Shown here in pieces: positions 1 to 8,789 of a stretch of 64,000 nucleotides of DNA (positions are counted from its first letter, which is position 1; each line of letters begins with the position of its first letter). The stretch is from Vibrio toranzoniae. GTDB taxonomy: Bacteria; Pseudomonadota; Gammaproteobacteria; Enterobacterales; Vibrionaceae. The notes below the pieces were generated by a model. It did not search any database. It was given only the letters and a program-made list of their open reading frames with translations, and was not told where the DNA came from. The stretch is from the NCBI RefSeq assembly GCF_024347655.1, contig NZ_AP025514.1, positions 1,054,001 through 1,118,000 on the forward strand, in the 5' to 3' direction. Made by a program: the position numbers and the translations under genes.

Positions 1-2664
1 CAATGTGTGTTCGCCATCCTCATCCTTAGTATCGTCATAGACTTGGCTAAATAGAGGCAGGTCAGAAGCGGAATCCATAATTGCCCAGCGTGTCTGAAAG
101 CGGTCACCAGAAACGTTGTGCAGCGCATTAGCCGAGGCGAGTAATTCAATGTCTGTTTTACTCATTGATAGTTGCTTCACCTGGCTAGGGTGACGATAAC
201 CGGAATGCGGACGATTGGCGAGTACGCTCTGGATACCGTGTTCGCTCAAGCCTTTGATTTGTCGCAGCCCTAATCGAATCGCTAGACCATTCTGATGAGA
301 AACAACCGTGTGATTCTCTTGAGAGGTATTCACACATATCGGCAAAATCACCAGATTGTGCCTCTGTGCATCTTGTACCAACTGCGACGGGCTATAAAAA
401 CCCATGGGTTGGCTATTCAGTAAAGAAGCGTAGAAACATTCTGGGTAGTAACATTTCAACCAAGCTGAACAATAGGCTAATACCGCAAACGAAGCGGAAT
501 GGCTTTCCGGAAAACCGTACTCGCCAAAACCGCATATCTGTTTAAATATCTGTTCGGCAAACTCGGTTTTGTAGCCGCGTTTTTGCATGCCTTCGATGAG
601 TTTGTTTTTAAACTTAAACACGTTACCGTTTTTCTTCCAAGCGGCCATCGCGCGCCTGAGTTGATCCGCTTCTCCGCCAGTGAACCCTGCAGCTACCATC
701 GCGAGTTTAATCACTTGTTCTTGAAAGATAGGTACACCTAAGGTGCGTGATAGTACCGATTCCACCTCTTTGGATGGGTAACTTATGGGCTCAATGCCAT
801 CTCGACGTTTTAGAAATGGATGTACCATATCGCCCTGAATTGGCCCTGGGCGCACGATAGCGATTTGAATCACCAAGTCGTAATAAGTTTTCGGTTTAAG
901 CCTTGGCAGCATACTCATTTGCGCTCGTGACTCAATTTGGAATATCCCGACGGTATCGGCTTGTTGAATCATGCCGTAAACCTGAGGATCGTCCTTAAGA
1001 CGAGTGATCTCAGCGATCGTAAGGGAGCGACCATGGATATTCTTGATCTGGTCGAAACATTTACGAATCGCAGAGAGCATACCCAATGCGAGTACATCGA
1101 CTTTCAGCAGCCCCAAGGTTTCTAGATCATCCTTATCCCATTGGATAATGGTGCGATCGTGCATTGCCGCATTCTCGACAGGAACCAGTTCATACAGAGG
1201 CCCTGAAGAGATCACAAAGCCGCCGACGTGCTGAGACAGGTGACGTGGAAAGCCAATAATGTCATTAACTAAATGGATAAATTGCTGACCCTTTAAAGAA
1301 TCAGGTTGTAGTCCTAATTGAGTTAATTGTGCTTGCCAACCTAAGCTTTTATCTCTGCGATTCGTGTTTTTAATGAAGTAATCAAGCTGGGTTTCTTGTA
1401 GCCCTAATGCTTTGCCGACATCCCTTACCGCACTTTTAAAGCGATATGAAATGACAGTGGCGGCAAGTGCTGCGCGTTCTCTACCGTATTTCTTGTAGAT
1501 GTATTGGATGACTTCTTCACGGCGTTCATGCTCAAAATCGACATCAATATCAGGCGGTTCGTCGCGCTCTTTACTGATGAAGCGTTCAAATAGCACTGAG
1601 ATCTGTCTTGGATCGACAGAGGTGATCTCTAAGCAGTAACAGACCACGGAATTGGCCGCTGAACCTCGACCTTGGTAAAGAATCCCTTGGCTTTTGGCAA
1701 ACATGATGATGTCGTGGATCGTGAGAAAGAAGAAAGGGTAGTCGAGCTCGTTAATCAGCCCGAGTTCTTTATCTATGATCTGCTGGATGTCGTTAGGCAC
1801 ACCTTGTGGGAAGCGAGCCTGTTTTCCTTTCTCGACCAACATTCGCAGATAGCTCATGGGCGTCTCACCTTGAGGAATAAGTTCACTTGGGTATTCGTAA
1901 CGTAAGCTGTCTAAATCAAATTCGCACAGCTTAGAGATACGGTTACTCTCTTCTAGCCACTCAGTTTTGAAGATATGAGAGAGCTTATCAAGACTTCGCA
2001 AACAGCGCTCAGCATTCGCCAGTAAATGGCAGCCTACTTCTGTAATTGGCTTTTGGTACTTAATCGCGGTGAGTGAGTGCTGTAAGGGCAAGCGATTAGT
2101 GTTGTGCATCAATACACCACCACAAGCCGTAATGGGTAGTTGGTGATGTTGTGACAGCTCAACACAGTAATCCATGTACTGCTGGTCGGTTTGTTTTAGG
2201 TGTCGTTGTAGGCCAATCCACAGCCGGCCGGAGTGATGCTGAGAAAGCCATTGTCCCCAATGTGAATCTTCACTTTTCTGTTGAGGCAGCCAAAGAATGA
2301 AGCAATGCTTAGCCGACATGATATCCCATTCAGAGAGCTGATAATGTCCTTTGCTGCTACGACGTCTCGCGTTGGTAATAATGCGGCATAGCTCGGCATA
2401 GGCCGTTCTATTTGGGCATAACAAGACAACTTGGCATTCGTCATTTAACCAAAACATGCTCCCGACGATTTGCTTGAGCGACAGTTTATGTTGCTTGATT
2501 GCAGAGTGAACCTTCACGATGCCCGCTACCGAGCACTCATCGGTGACCGCGAGTGCTTTGTAACGTAAGAAATCGGCTTGTAAAACAAGTTCTTCTGCGT
2601 GCGAAGCTCCCTCAAGGAAGGAGTAATTACTTTGGCAGAAAAGCTCTGAGTATTGCTGAGACAT
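1..2664 (-). CDS. dnaE2: Error-prone DNA polymerase DnaE2 (partial, 3' end outside window)
   Basis: C-family polymerase that extends DNA past lesions together with ImuA and ImuB. The frame is open from an ATG at 2664 to the window edge (888 codons; full-length members are about 1,020-1,080 aa, so the C-terminal tail is missing). It begins MSQQYSEL and continues with a PHP-type N-terminal domain containing the typical NYSFLEGASH motif. A polymerase-site motif PPDIDVDFEHERR lies near residue 370, and QADTVGIFQIESRAQM and a FGEYGFPESHSASFA segment follow; all are DnaE2 hallmarks. It is the last gene of an imuA-imuB-dnaE2 operon, 97 nt after imuB. Expression is presumably SOS-driven through the LexA box before imuA. 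No internal stop was seen. Confidence 0.95.
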   Translation of the reverse strand, partial: MSQQYSELFCQSNYSFLEGASHAEELVLQADFLRYKALAVTDECSVAGIVKVHSAIKQHKLSLKQIVGSMFWLNDECQVVLLCPNRTAYAELCRIITNARRRSSKGHYQLSEWDIMSAKHCFILWLPQQKSEDSHWGQWLSQHHSGRLWIGLQRHLKQTDQQYMDYCVELSQHHQLPITACGGVLMHNTNRLPLQHSLTAIKYQKPITEVGCHLLANAERCLRSLDKLSHIFKTEWLEESNRISKLCEFDLDSLRYEYPSELIPQGETPMSYLRMLVEKGKQARFPQGVPNDIQQIIDKELGLINELDYPFFFLTIHDIIMFAKSQGILYQGRGSAANSVVCYCLEITSVDPRQISVLFERFISKERDEPPDIDVDFEHERREEVIQYIYKKYGRERAALAATVISYRFKSAVRDVGKALGLQETQLDYFIKNTNRRDKSLGWQAQLTQLGLQPDSLKGQQFIHLVNDIIGFPRHLSQHVGGFVISSGPLYELVPVENAAMHDRTIIQWDKDDLETLGLLKVDVLALGMLSAIRKCFDQIKNIHGRSLTIAEITRLKDDPQVYGMIQQADTVGIFQIESRAQMSMLPRLKPKTYYDLVIQIAIVRPGPIQGDMVHPFLKRRDGIEPISYPSKEVESVLSRTLGVPIFQEQVIKLAMVAAGFTGGEADQLRRAMAAWKKNGNVFKFKNKLIEGMQKRGYKTEFAEQIFKQICGFGEYGFPESHSASFAVLAYCSAWLKCYYPECFYASLLNSQPMGFYSPSQLVQDAQRHNLVILPICVNTSQENHTVVSHQNGLAIRLGLRQIKGLSEHGIQSVLANRPHSGYRHPSQVKQLSMSKTDIELLASANALHNVSGDRFQTRWAIMDSASDLPLFSQVYDDTKDEDGEHTL

Positions 2665-2761
2665 AGCGTAATCTCACTTAATCATTGCGAGTGAACATGA
2701 TTGAAAAGAGGCGTTTAAATGGAACAAGTGGCAAGAACGACTTACCAAACTGTCTTACTGA

Positions 2762-4234
2762 CTAGCTGAACAAACCGTGCAAGAACCACTGTTTATCTGG
2801 TGTTCTAAATACCCATAACCACCGCCCGTTTTTGCTGTAAGCAATAAAGTAGTCACGAATGATTTTCTCTCCGTCCCACCACCCAGACACAATGCGTTCA
2901 GGGCCTTGAGACAAGGTGACGCTCTCTGTTAATACTTCAGGCTCAGGCAGCAGAATACTCGGCCTGAGTCGCTGTTGATTAATACTGATAGCTGTTGTGG
3001 TTTGTTGGTTGGCCTTTTGGGGAGTCAGAGCCTTTTTTGCCACATGACTTAGTGTTGGTAGTGAATATTGATTGTTTTTTTCTGGCCTAGGATCCTGTTG
3101 TATTTTCGGAGTTTGAATACAGGCTTGCCCAAGCTTCGCCTGTAACAGTGAAAGTAGGTCTAGCGCAGCAAGTGTTCCGGTATTGCCATCAAAAAGATCA
3201 TGGTAGGTCATTTGGGGGGATCCATGACGAATCAAGGAGAGAGTTAGCCCTTGAACGGGTGCCGTGAGCTTTAGAGACTCTAAGGCGAGATGGGTAAGGT
3301 TCGCCCATTTGCTTGCAAGATAATCGCCCTGTGCTGAATAAAAAGAGACATGGTGGTCGTTTTTATCCCTTAGATGCAAAGTCAGCGTCAACTCGAAAGC
3401 CACTCGGTCACGTAGCTTCAAAAAACACTCGAGTTGATTTAATAATTTCAGTAACGGCTTTTCGATAAACAGGATGTTTTCAATATCAAACAATAGCTCG
3501 AGATATTGCTGAAAATTCTCCGGTGGATGGTAGAAATCAATCGGGTGCTTGAACTGTCCGTTAAGGCGACCAACATAATTCACTAAGTCGATATCAAAGC
3601 GACGTGCGACTTCTTGCAAAGGCAGCTTTAATAGGTCTTCAACGACATTGATACCAACACGGTTCAGGCGCTCAATTTGCTTAGCTGGTAATTCGCTTGA
3701 ACTTAGCGCCTGCTGACTTACCCAAGCTTTCATTTGCTCAACATTGTTTGTTGTTTGGTTGATGGATTGCTTGCCTAAAAGGATTGCAGAAAGCGGCGAA
3801 TAACCTGTGGCAAAGCTGAACTGGATGTTGAGTGACTCTAAATGGCTTTTGAGTTCGAGCCAGTAATTGTCTAGCCCGTTGTAAAGCGACAGCATGTTAG
3901 AGGCTTTAATTAATAAACCATTGGGCGGCAGTAACGCCATATCTGATGTAACTAAATATGCCCATTGAGCGATCTCTTTCAGTTTATTTTTCTCTAGCTC
4001 AATACTGTAAGGGTGAACGTGTAAGTTGTGGCAAAGTGCCGCCGCAGACCCGAGTCCCATGCTTAGTGTGATGCCTGATTGCAGTGCGGCTGGGTTAGCT
4101 TGCAGCACACGGTGATCTTTTTCATCCACGATGATAATAGGTTTCTCGTGTGATGTTTCGTTCAAACCCAACTCATTAGAGTTAAACAAGGTATCTAACT
4201 GCAGAGATGGAAAGTGTAGATAAAGCCACAACAT
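2762..4234 (-). CDS. imuB: ImuB, inactive Y-family polymerase-like mutasome subunit
   Basis: A 490-aa DinB/UmuC-like protein that in characterised systems bridges DnaE2 to the sliding clamp in SOS mutagenesis. The N-terminus (MLWLYLHFPSLQLD) replaces the catalytic DxD-type opening of active Y-family polymerases, as is normal for ImuB. The C-terminal region has the ImuB signature: SGWWDG at about 450, RDYF at about 460, LWVFR at about 473 and a terminal WFLHGLFS. It starts 3 nt after the imuA stop, so the two are almost certainly co-transcribed and translationally linked. Family assignment is confident; lack of polymerase activity is inferred from the family. Confidence 0.93.
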   Translation of the reverse strand: MLWLYLHFPSLQLDTLFNSNELGLNETSHEKPIIIVDEKDHRVLQANPAALQSGITLSMGLGSAAALCHNLHVHPYSIELEKNKLKEIAQWAYLVTSDMALLPPNGLLIKASNMLSLYNGLDNYWLELKSHLESLNIQFSFATGYSPLSAILLGKQSINQTTNNVEQMKAWVSQQALSSSELPAKQIERLNRVGINVVEDLLKLPLQEVARRFDIDLVNYVGRLNGQFKHPIDFYHPPENFQQYLELLFDIENILFIEKPLLKLLNQLECFLKLRDRVAFELTLTLHLRDKNDHHVSFYSAQGDYLASKWANLTHLALESLKLTAPVQGLTLSLIRHGSPQMTYHDLFDGNTGTLAALDLLSLLQAKLGQACIQTPKIQQDPRPEKNNQYSLPTLSHVAKKALTPQKANQQTTTAISINQQRLRPSILLPEPEVLTESVTLSQGPERIVSGWWDGEKIIRDYFIAYSKNGRWLWVFRTPDKQWFLHGLFS

Positions 4235-4237
4235 ACG

Positions 4238-4945
4238 TTAGCCTTGCTTCGCAATAGGGAAAGCCGGCACCGTATTACTAGACAAAGCGTGAGTCGAACT
4301 GTTTTGATTGATGACTTTTTCTGTGAGTAACGGCCAATTTTGGCTCATGTCGAGAATAAAGCTGCCATACGACCAGCTGCCTTTTCTTTTCGTGACCTCA
4401 ACCTTTAACCCCTGCGCGTGAGAAGAGAGTTTCATGCTTAAAGAAACGGGTAGGGACAACGGATTATGGCTGGTGGCTTTAAAGTGAAATTGCAGGCACT
4501 TACCCGTTTCGCTTGCTGCTTGCAGGCGCTTGGTTTGGTGGATTTCGAGATCGGCTCCCCATAGCAATACAGAATGACAAGCACCACTCTTGAGGCATTG
4601 TTCAGCAGCCCATAGTGCATCGAGAGCACGCTGAGGTTGGATGACTAGGATGTTCTCTAATGGAATATCTTGGTCGTTGAAAAACTCGGCACAGATCTTC
4701 CCTGGTGGGTTGATGAAAATGGCCAGTTTCTGTGAGTTTTGTTGAGCTAAATAAGGCGTGAGTAGACGAAGTTCGCCGATCCCTTGTTGTGATTCCACCT
4801 CAATAACGCCGTGCATCGGAAAGCCTCCATCAAGCTGTTTATCCAATTGAGGGTAGCCTGTCGAAGTGGTACTTCCTTGCGTTGTTGGTTGTAATCCTTT
4901 CCAGATTAACTGGCGGTCTTGTAAGTTTTTTATGAGTTCATGCAT
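4238..4945 (-). CDS. imuA: ImuA, RecA/SulA-like SOS mutasome protein
   Basis: First gene of the SOS mutasome operon, 235 aa. It carries the GYPQLDKQLDGGFP motif near residue 30 that opens the RecA-like fold, but the Walker A loop (ESQQGIGE) is degenerate, typical of ImuA/SulA-like proteins. I chose ATG 4945 over an in-frame TTG at 4951 because an AGG lies 9 nt before the ATG but only 3 nt before the TTG. The LexA box ends about 10 nt upstream of the start codon. In characterised systems ImuA modulates RecA and the ImuB-DnaE2 complex. Confidence 0.92.
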   Translation of the reverse strand: MHELIKNLQDRQLIWKGLQPTTQGSTTSTGYPQLDKQLDGGFPMHGVIEVESQQGIGELRLLTPYLAQQNSQKLAIFINPPGKICAEFFNDQDIPLENILVIQPQRALDALWAAEQCLKSGACHSVLLWGADLEIHQTKRLQAASETGKCLQFHFKATSHNPLSLPVSLSMKLSSHAQGLKVEVTKRKGSWSYGSFILDMSQNWPLLTEKVINQNSSTHALSSNTVPAFPIAKQG

Positions 4946-4955
4946 AATCAAATAC

Positions 4956-4971
4956 CTGTATATCTATACAG
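4956..4971 (-). promoter_or_regulatory. LexA (SOS) box of the imuA-imuB-dnaE2 operon
   Basis: The 16-bp sequence CTGTATATCTATACAG is a CTGT-N8-ACAG palindrome, with the flanking TA-rich bases of gamma-proteobacterial SOS boxes. It sits 11-26 bp upstream of the imuA start, where bound LexA would occlude the promoter or transcript start. Confidence 0.93.
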
Positions 4972-5049
4972 TATATTTAACAATGAAAAAGATGCAAAGC
5001 AAAATGACGAAAATCAGATGAACTAACTGTTAGATACTTGATTTAGATA

Positions 5050-5076
5050 CAAAAAAAGCCGCGATTAAGGCGGCTT
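5050..5076 (-). terminator. Rho-independent terminator after yciK
   Basis: A 7-bp stem (AAGCCGC/GCGGCTT, loop 5063-5069) is followed on the minus strand by a run of seven T. It ends transcription of yciK and separates it from the imu operon. Confidence 0.85.
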
Positions 5077-5099
5077 CTTGCTATTGGTTATAATATCAA

Positions 5100-5840
5100 C
5101 TACTTAGGTTGAGCATCTATACATTGGCCATTAATGTCTGTCACACTTGGGTTCATTAAGTGTAGGTACAGCGGGATGATGTCTAATGGCGTTTTTAGCT
5201 TGTTCGCATCTTCACCTGGGTACGCTTTTGCACGCATACGTGTTTGAGTGCCGCCCGGATTAATCGCGTTAACACGGATGTTTGTGTCTTCAAGCTCATC
5301 CGCTAAGATCTGCATCATACCTTCGGTAGCAAACTTAGAAATCGCGTAAGTGCCCCAGAACGCACGGCCAGAATGACCCACCGTTGAAGAGGTAAAGACA
5401 ATACGACCCGCTTCCGCTTTCTTAATGACAGGCAGGAGTGCTTGAGTCATTAGAAACTCAGCTTTAACGTTGATTTGCATGACGCCATCAAAGGTCTCTT
5501 CATCGATTTGATCAAATGGACTTAACGTGCCAAGCACACCTGCGTTATGCAGTAGGCCGTCTAAACGACCAAACTGTGATTCAATGGTTTCAGCCATATC
5601 AACGTAGTTCTGTTTTGTCGCGCCTTTTAAATCCAATGGGATAATCGCAGGTTGTGGGTAACCTGCGCTTTCGATTTCGTCGTAAATCAATTCAAGGTTT
5701 TTAACATTGCGGCCTAACAGAATGACAGTTGCGCCATGTTGAGCGAAGCTTAGTGCGGCTTGGCGACCAATGCCAGCACCGGCACCTGTAACCAAAATTA
5801 CTTTATCTTTGAGGGCATCTGTAGAGATTGGGTAATCCAC
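5100..5840 (-). CDS. yciK: YciK-type short-chain dehydrogenase/reductase
   Basis: An SDR-family NAD(P)(H) oxidoreductase of unknown substrate, cytoplasmic. It shows the Rossmann TGAGAGIG motif, LHNAG, the catalytic Ser-Tyr-Lys set (FTSSTVG, then TYAISK) and NPGGTQTRMR, in the same order as E. coli YciK. I use the GTG at 5838-5840 (VDYPISTD, 246 aa) because AAGGA lies 8 nt upstream and this start matches the family N-terminus. An ATG at 5876 would add 12 residues not seen in relatives. The gene is divergent from sohB, with about 140 bp between them, as in E. coli-like neighbourhoods where yciK and sohB are close. Confidence 0.9.
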   Translation of the reverse strand: MDYPISTDALKDKVILVTGAGAGIGRQAALSFAQHGATVILLGRNVKNLELIYDEIESAGYPQPAIIPLDLKGATKQNYVDMAETIESQFGRLDGLLHNAGVLGTLSPFDQIDEETFDGVMQINVKAEFLMTQALLPVIKKAEAGRIVFTSSTVGHSGRAFWGTYAISKFATEGMMQILADELEDTNIRVNAINPGGTQTRMRAKAYPGEDANKLKTPLDIIPLYLHLMNPSVTDINGQCIDAQPK

Positions 5841-5977
5841 TGTGCTTATCCTTCTTTCTTTTATTATGTTCGTCATTCCATTGATGTTTAATTACACAGA
5901 TAACCGCAGGAATGATGAGAAATTCTTGGTAATCGTGACAAGATGGTTACAATACACTAATTCATACAATAGGGGAT

Positions 5978-7045
5978 ATGACATTGGAATTTTTGTTGGA
6001 CTACGGCTTGTTTTTAGCCAAGATTGCGACCGTTGTAATCGCCATCATTGCCATTTTAGTGATTGCTAAATCGGTGGGTGGTAAATCAAGCGCAATTAAA
6101 GGTGAGCTGGAAATCACTAACCTATCGGAACATCATAAACAGACTATTGAACAATTAGAGCACCATTTGCATGATGATACTTTCATCAAAGCACGTGATA
6201 AAGCAGAAAAGAAAGCAGAAAAAGAGAAAGTAAAGTCACGCAGTAAAGAAGTGAAGAAAGCAGCGAAAGAGGGGGAGCTTGATAGCAAGCGTGAACCACA
6301 TCTATTCGTTCTTGATTTTAACGGCAGCATTGATGCGAAAGAAGTGGCTTCATTACGTGAAGAAGTAACGGCGGTTCTAGCTGTGGCTCGTGAAGGTGAT
6401 GAAGTATTACTTAAGCTTGAATCTGGCGGTGGCATGGTTCACGGCTATGGTTTGGCCTCTTCTCAACTTGATCGTATTAAAGCGGCAGGCCTACCTCTGA
6501 CTATCTCGGTAGATAAAGTCGCAGCAAGTGGCGGTTACATGATGGCATGTATTGCAGACAAAATCGTATCTGCACCTTTTGCTATTGTTGGTTCTATTGG
6601 CGTTATCGCTCAGTTGCCTAACTTCAATAAATTGCTTAAAAAGCATGATATTGAGTTCGAACAGTTAACGGCGGGTGAGTACAAACGCACGCTAACTATG
6701 TTTGGTGAGAACAGCGATAAAGCACGTGAGAAGTTTAAAGAAGAGCTAGAAGAGACACACGGCTTATTCAAAGACTTTATTCGTGACCACCGTCCAGCGC
6801 TAGACCTTGATAAGGTTGCAACGGGCGAACACTGGTTCGGTACACAAGCTCATGAACTTGGGCTGGTGGATGAGATCAGCACTTCTGATGATTTAGTCGT
6901 AGCAGCATGTAAAGACAAGACGGTTCTAGCGATTCACTACGTACAGAAGAAAAAACTATCAGACAAGCTAGCGGGCGTTGCAGGTAAATCAGCAGACAGG
7001 GTGCTGATGAAGCTGATCGAACGCGGTCAAAAACCGATTGTTTAA
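5978..7045 (+). CDS. sohB: SohB, inner-membrane S49 (signal peptide peptidase-like) protease
   Basis: A 355-aa membrane-anchored serine protease of the SppA/SohB family. One N-terminal membrane segment (about residues 8-30) is followed by a highly charged Lys/Glu linker (about 70-105). The S49 domain has VAASGGYMMAC with the nucleophile at Ser184, and AGEYKRTL with the general-base lysine at Lys236. Similarity to E. coli SohB extends to the C-terminal RGQKP. The start is uncertain: ATG 5978 is only 2 nt after AGGGG, whereas a TTG at 5984 has 8-nt spacing and gives (M)EFLLDYGLF, colinear with E. coli SohB. A long terminus-proximal AT-rich spacer follows. Confidence 0.92.
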   Translation: MTLEFLLDYGLFLAKIATVVIAIIAILVIAKSVGGKSSAIKGELEITNLSEHHKQTIEQLEHHLHDDTFIKARDKAEKKAEKEKVKSRSKEVKKAAKEGELDSKREPHLFVLDFNGSIDAKEVASLREEVTAVLAVAREGDEVLLKLESGGGMVHGYGLASSQLDRIKAAGLPLTISVDKVAASGGYMMACIADKIVSAPFAIVGSIGVIAQLPNFNKLLKKHDIEFEQLTAGEYKRTLTMFGENSDKAREKFKEELEETHGLFKDFIRDHRPALDLDKVATGEHWFGTQAHELGLVDEISTSDDLVVAACKDKTVLAIHYVQKKKLSDKLAGVAGKSADRVLMKLIERGQKPIV

Positions 7046-7229
7046 ATTTATACCAATTGTAGTAAATAATTGCTCGTCTTAGCTTGTTAAAAGGCTCGAT
7101 AACTTCACTAGAATATTTGATTGTAGAGTAACTACTTATCGAAAAATTCTGCTTGGTTTTCAAGCCTTTTCCAGCACCATTCCTGAATGTCTTTTTACAT
7201 ATAGAGTATCAACGTTAGCGAGTTAAGCG

Positions 7230-7434
7230 TTAAATCTTGGTTCCATAATCATTACGTTTTGGACAAGTGGTCAGGATCTCTCTATGACCCGTATCGTTGA
7301 GCTCTTCCAAAATGACATCAAAACCCCATAAGCGGTATAGATGTTTCATGACTTCATCATAGCCTTTATCAAGAGGAATCCGGTCGTGAGGCCTATATTG
7401 CAGTGTCATCGAGCGATCACCACGGACATCTACT
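7230..7434 (-). pseudogene. Detached C-terminal segment of SpoVR
   Basis: In the frame offset from the main spoVR gene, 67 codons (VDVRGDRSMTL through MKHLYRLWGFDV to a normal stop) encode what is plainly the conserved SpoVR C-terminus. It has no start codon of its own with a ribosome-binding site. It joins the upstream frame at 7434/7435, where one nucleotide replaces the short linker that relatives have between EPN and VDVRGD. It is therefore probably not translated, or only by rare frameshifting. Confidence 0.8.
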
Positions 7435-8778
7435 ATTAGGTTCAAGGTTACTTAAGTTATATTGTGCAGCGAGCTTCTCTCGAATCAAACTGTAGCCTGG
7501 ATCATCATGGATAGCGCTGACTTCAATCGTGTTCTTATGGTCATCGTCGAGCACAGAGAACAGCTTAAAGTCCCTAATGATTTTTGGAGAAAGATACTGG
7601 CTGATAAAGCTTTCATCTTTGAAGTTATGCATAGCAAAATGCACGGCTTCTAACCAATCACTTCCGGCTAACTCAGGGAACCACTCTTTGTCTTCATCGG
7701 TTGGTTCTTCACAGATGCGTCGGATGTCTCTAAACATCGCAAAACCAAGCGCATAAGGATTTATGCCATTGAAGTAAGGGCTGTTGTAAGCCGGTTGTGC
7801 GACCACGCTAGTATGGCTGTGTAAAAATTCTAAGATGAACTTATCACTGACTAAGCCTTCATCGTAAAGGTGGTTAAGGATGGTGTAGTGCCAGAAGGTT
7901 GCCCAACCCTCATTCATTACTTGGGTTTGTTTCTGTGGGTAGAAATACTGGCTGACTTTACGGACGATACGGACACATTCACGTTGCCAAGGTTCAAGCA
8001 GTGGAGCGTTTTTTTCGATGAAGTAGAGAATGTTCTCTTGAGGTTCGCTAGGAAAACGAATCGTTTCCTTTTCTTCTTTGTCTTGACTTTTAGGCACCGT
8101 TCTCCATAACTCATTGACTTGAGATTGCAGGTAAGCCTCTCGCTCTTCCTGTCTTGCGGTTTCTTCTGCGATTGAAATCTTCTCTGGACGTTTGTATCTA
8201 TCTACGCCGTAGTTCATCAGTGCGTGACAAGAATCGAGAAGTTGCTCGACTTCTGCAACGCCGTATTTTTCTTCGCACTCAGTAATGTATTTTTTAGCGA
8301 ACAATAGGTAGTCGATGATGGAACTGGCATCGGTCCATGTTTGGAACAGATAGTTGCCTTTAAAGAAAGAGTTATGGCCGTAACAAGCATGAGCCATAAC
8401 GAGTGCCTGCATAGTGACGGTGTTCTCTTCCATCAGATAAGCGATACAAGGGTCTGAATTGATGACAATTTCGTATGCTAAGCCCATTTGGCCGTGTTTG
8501 TAGTTTTGTTCGGTTTGAATGAATTTTTTACCAAAAGACCAGTGGTTGTAATTGATGGGCATACCAATGCTGGAATAAGCGTCCATCATCTGTTCTGAGG
8601 TAATCACTTCAATTTGGTTCGGGTAAGTATCTAAACGGTAATGCTGCGCCACACGCTTAATTTCAACGTGATATTGCTCTAATAGGTTGAACGTCCAATC
8701 GGGTCCGTCAGGTAGCATCTTCTCGTTTTTCTTCTGCGTAGCTTCGTTCTTTTCTGCAACGTTTGATTTCGCTGTCAT
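7417..8778 (-). CDS. spoVR: SpoVR/YcgB family protein, C-terminally truncated by frameshift
   Basis: A stress-associated protein of unclear biochemical role, usually about 510 aa and encoded with the PrkA kinase and YeaH. Here 453 aa are read: a normal N-terminus (LPDGPDWTFNLLEQYH) and the conserved core (NEGWATFWHYTILNHLYDEG, GINPYALGFAMFRDI) up to LAAQYNLSNLEPN, then five off-frame residues (SRCPW) and a stop. The true C-terminus continues in another frame at 7230-7434. About 14 nt appear to be missing compared with the family. The gene is 11 bp downstream of yeaH, the last of the yeaG-yeaH-spoVR operon. It is either a damaged allele or an assembly error; a 14-nt loss is not a typical sequencing error. 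Confidence 0.88.
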   Translation of the reverse strand: MTAKSNVAEKNEATQKKNEKMLPDGPDWTFNLLEQYHVEIKRVAQHYRLDTYPNQIEVITSEQMMDAYSSIGMPINYNHWSFGKKFIQTEQNYKHGQMGLAYEIVINSDPCIAYLMEENTVTMQALVMAHACYGHNSFFKGNYLFQTWTDASSIIDYLLFAKKYITECEEKYGVAEVEQLLDSCHALMNYGVDRYKRPEKISIAEETARQEEREAYLQSQVNELWRTVPKSQDKEEKETIRFPSEPQENILYFIEKNAPLLEPWQRECVRIVRKVSQYFYPQKQTQVMNEGWATFWHYTILNHLYDEGLVSDKFILEFLHSHTSVVAQPAYNSPYFNGINPYALGFAMFRDIRRICEEPTDEDKEWFPELAGSDWLEAVHFAMHNFKDESFISQYLSPKIIRDFKLFSVLDDDHKNTIEVSAIHDDPGYSLIREKLAAQYNLSNLEPNSRCPW

Positions 8779-8789
8779 GGCAAGCCCCC

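Noticed and set aside
6133..6435. 100-codon frame antisense to sohB
   Set aside because: It is the mirror of a conserved coding region with Lys/Glu-rich codons and has no separate signal.
7050..7140. AT-rich segment beginning TATACCAATTG after sohB, suspected to be a Vibrio dispersed repeat
   Set aside because: No clear terminal inverted repeats or duplication in the window; recollection alone is not enough.
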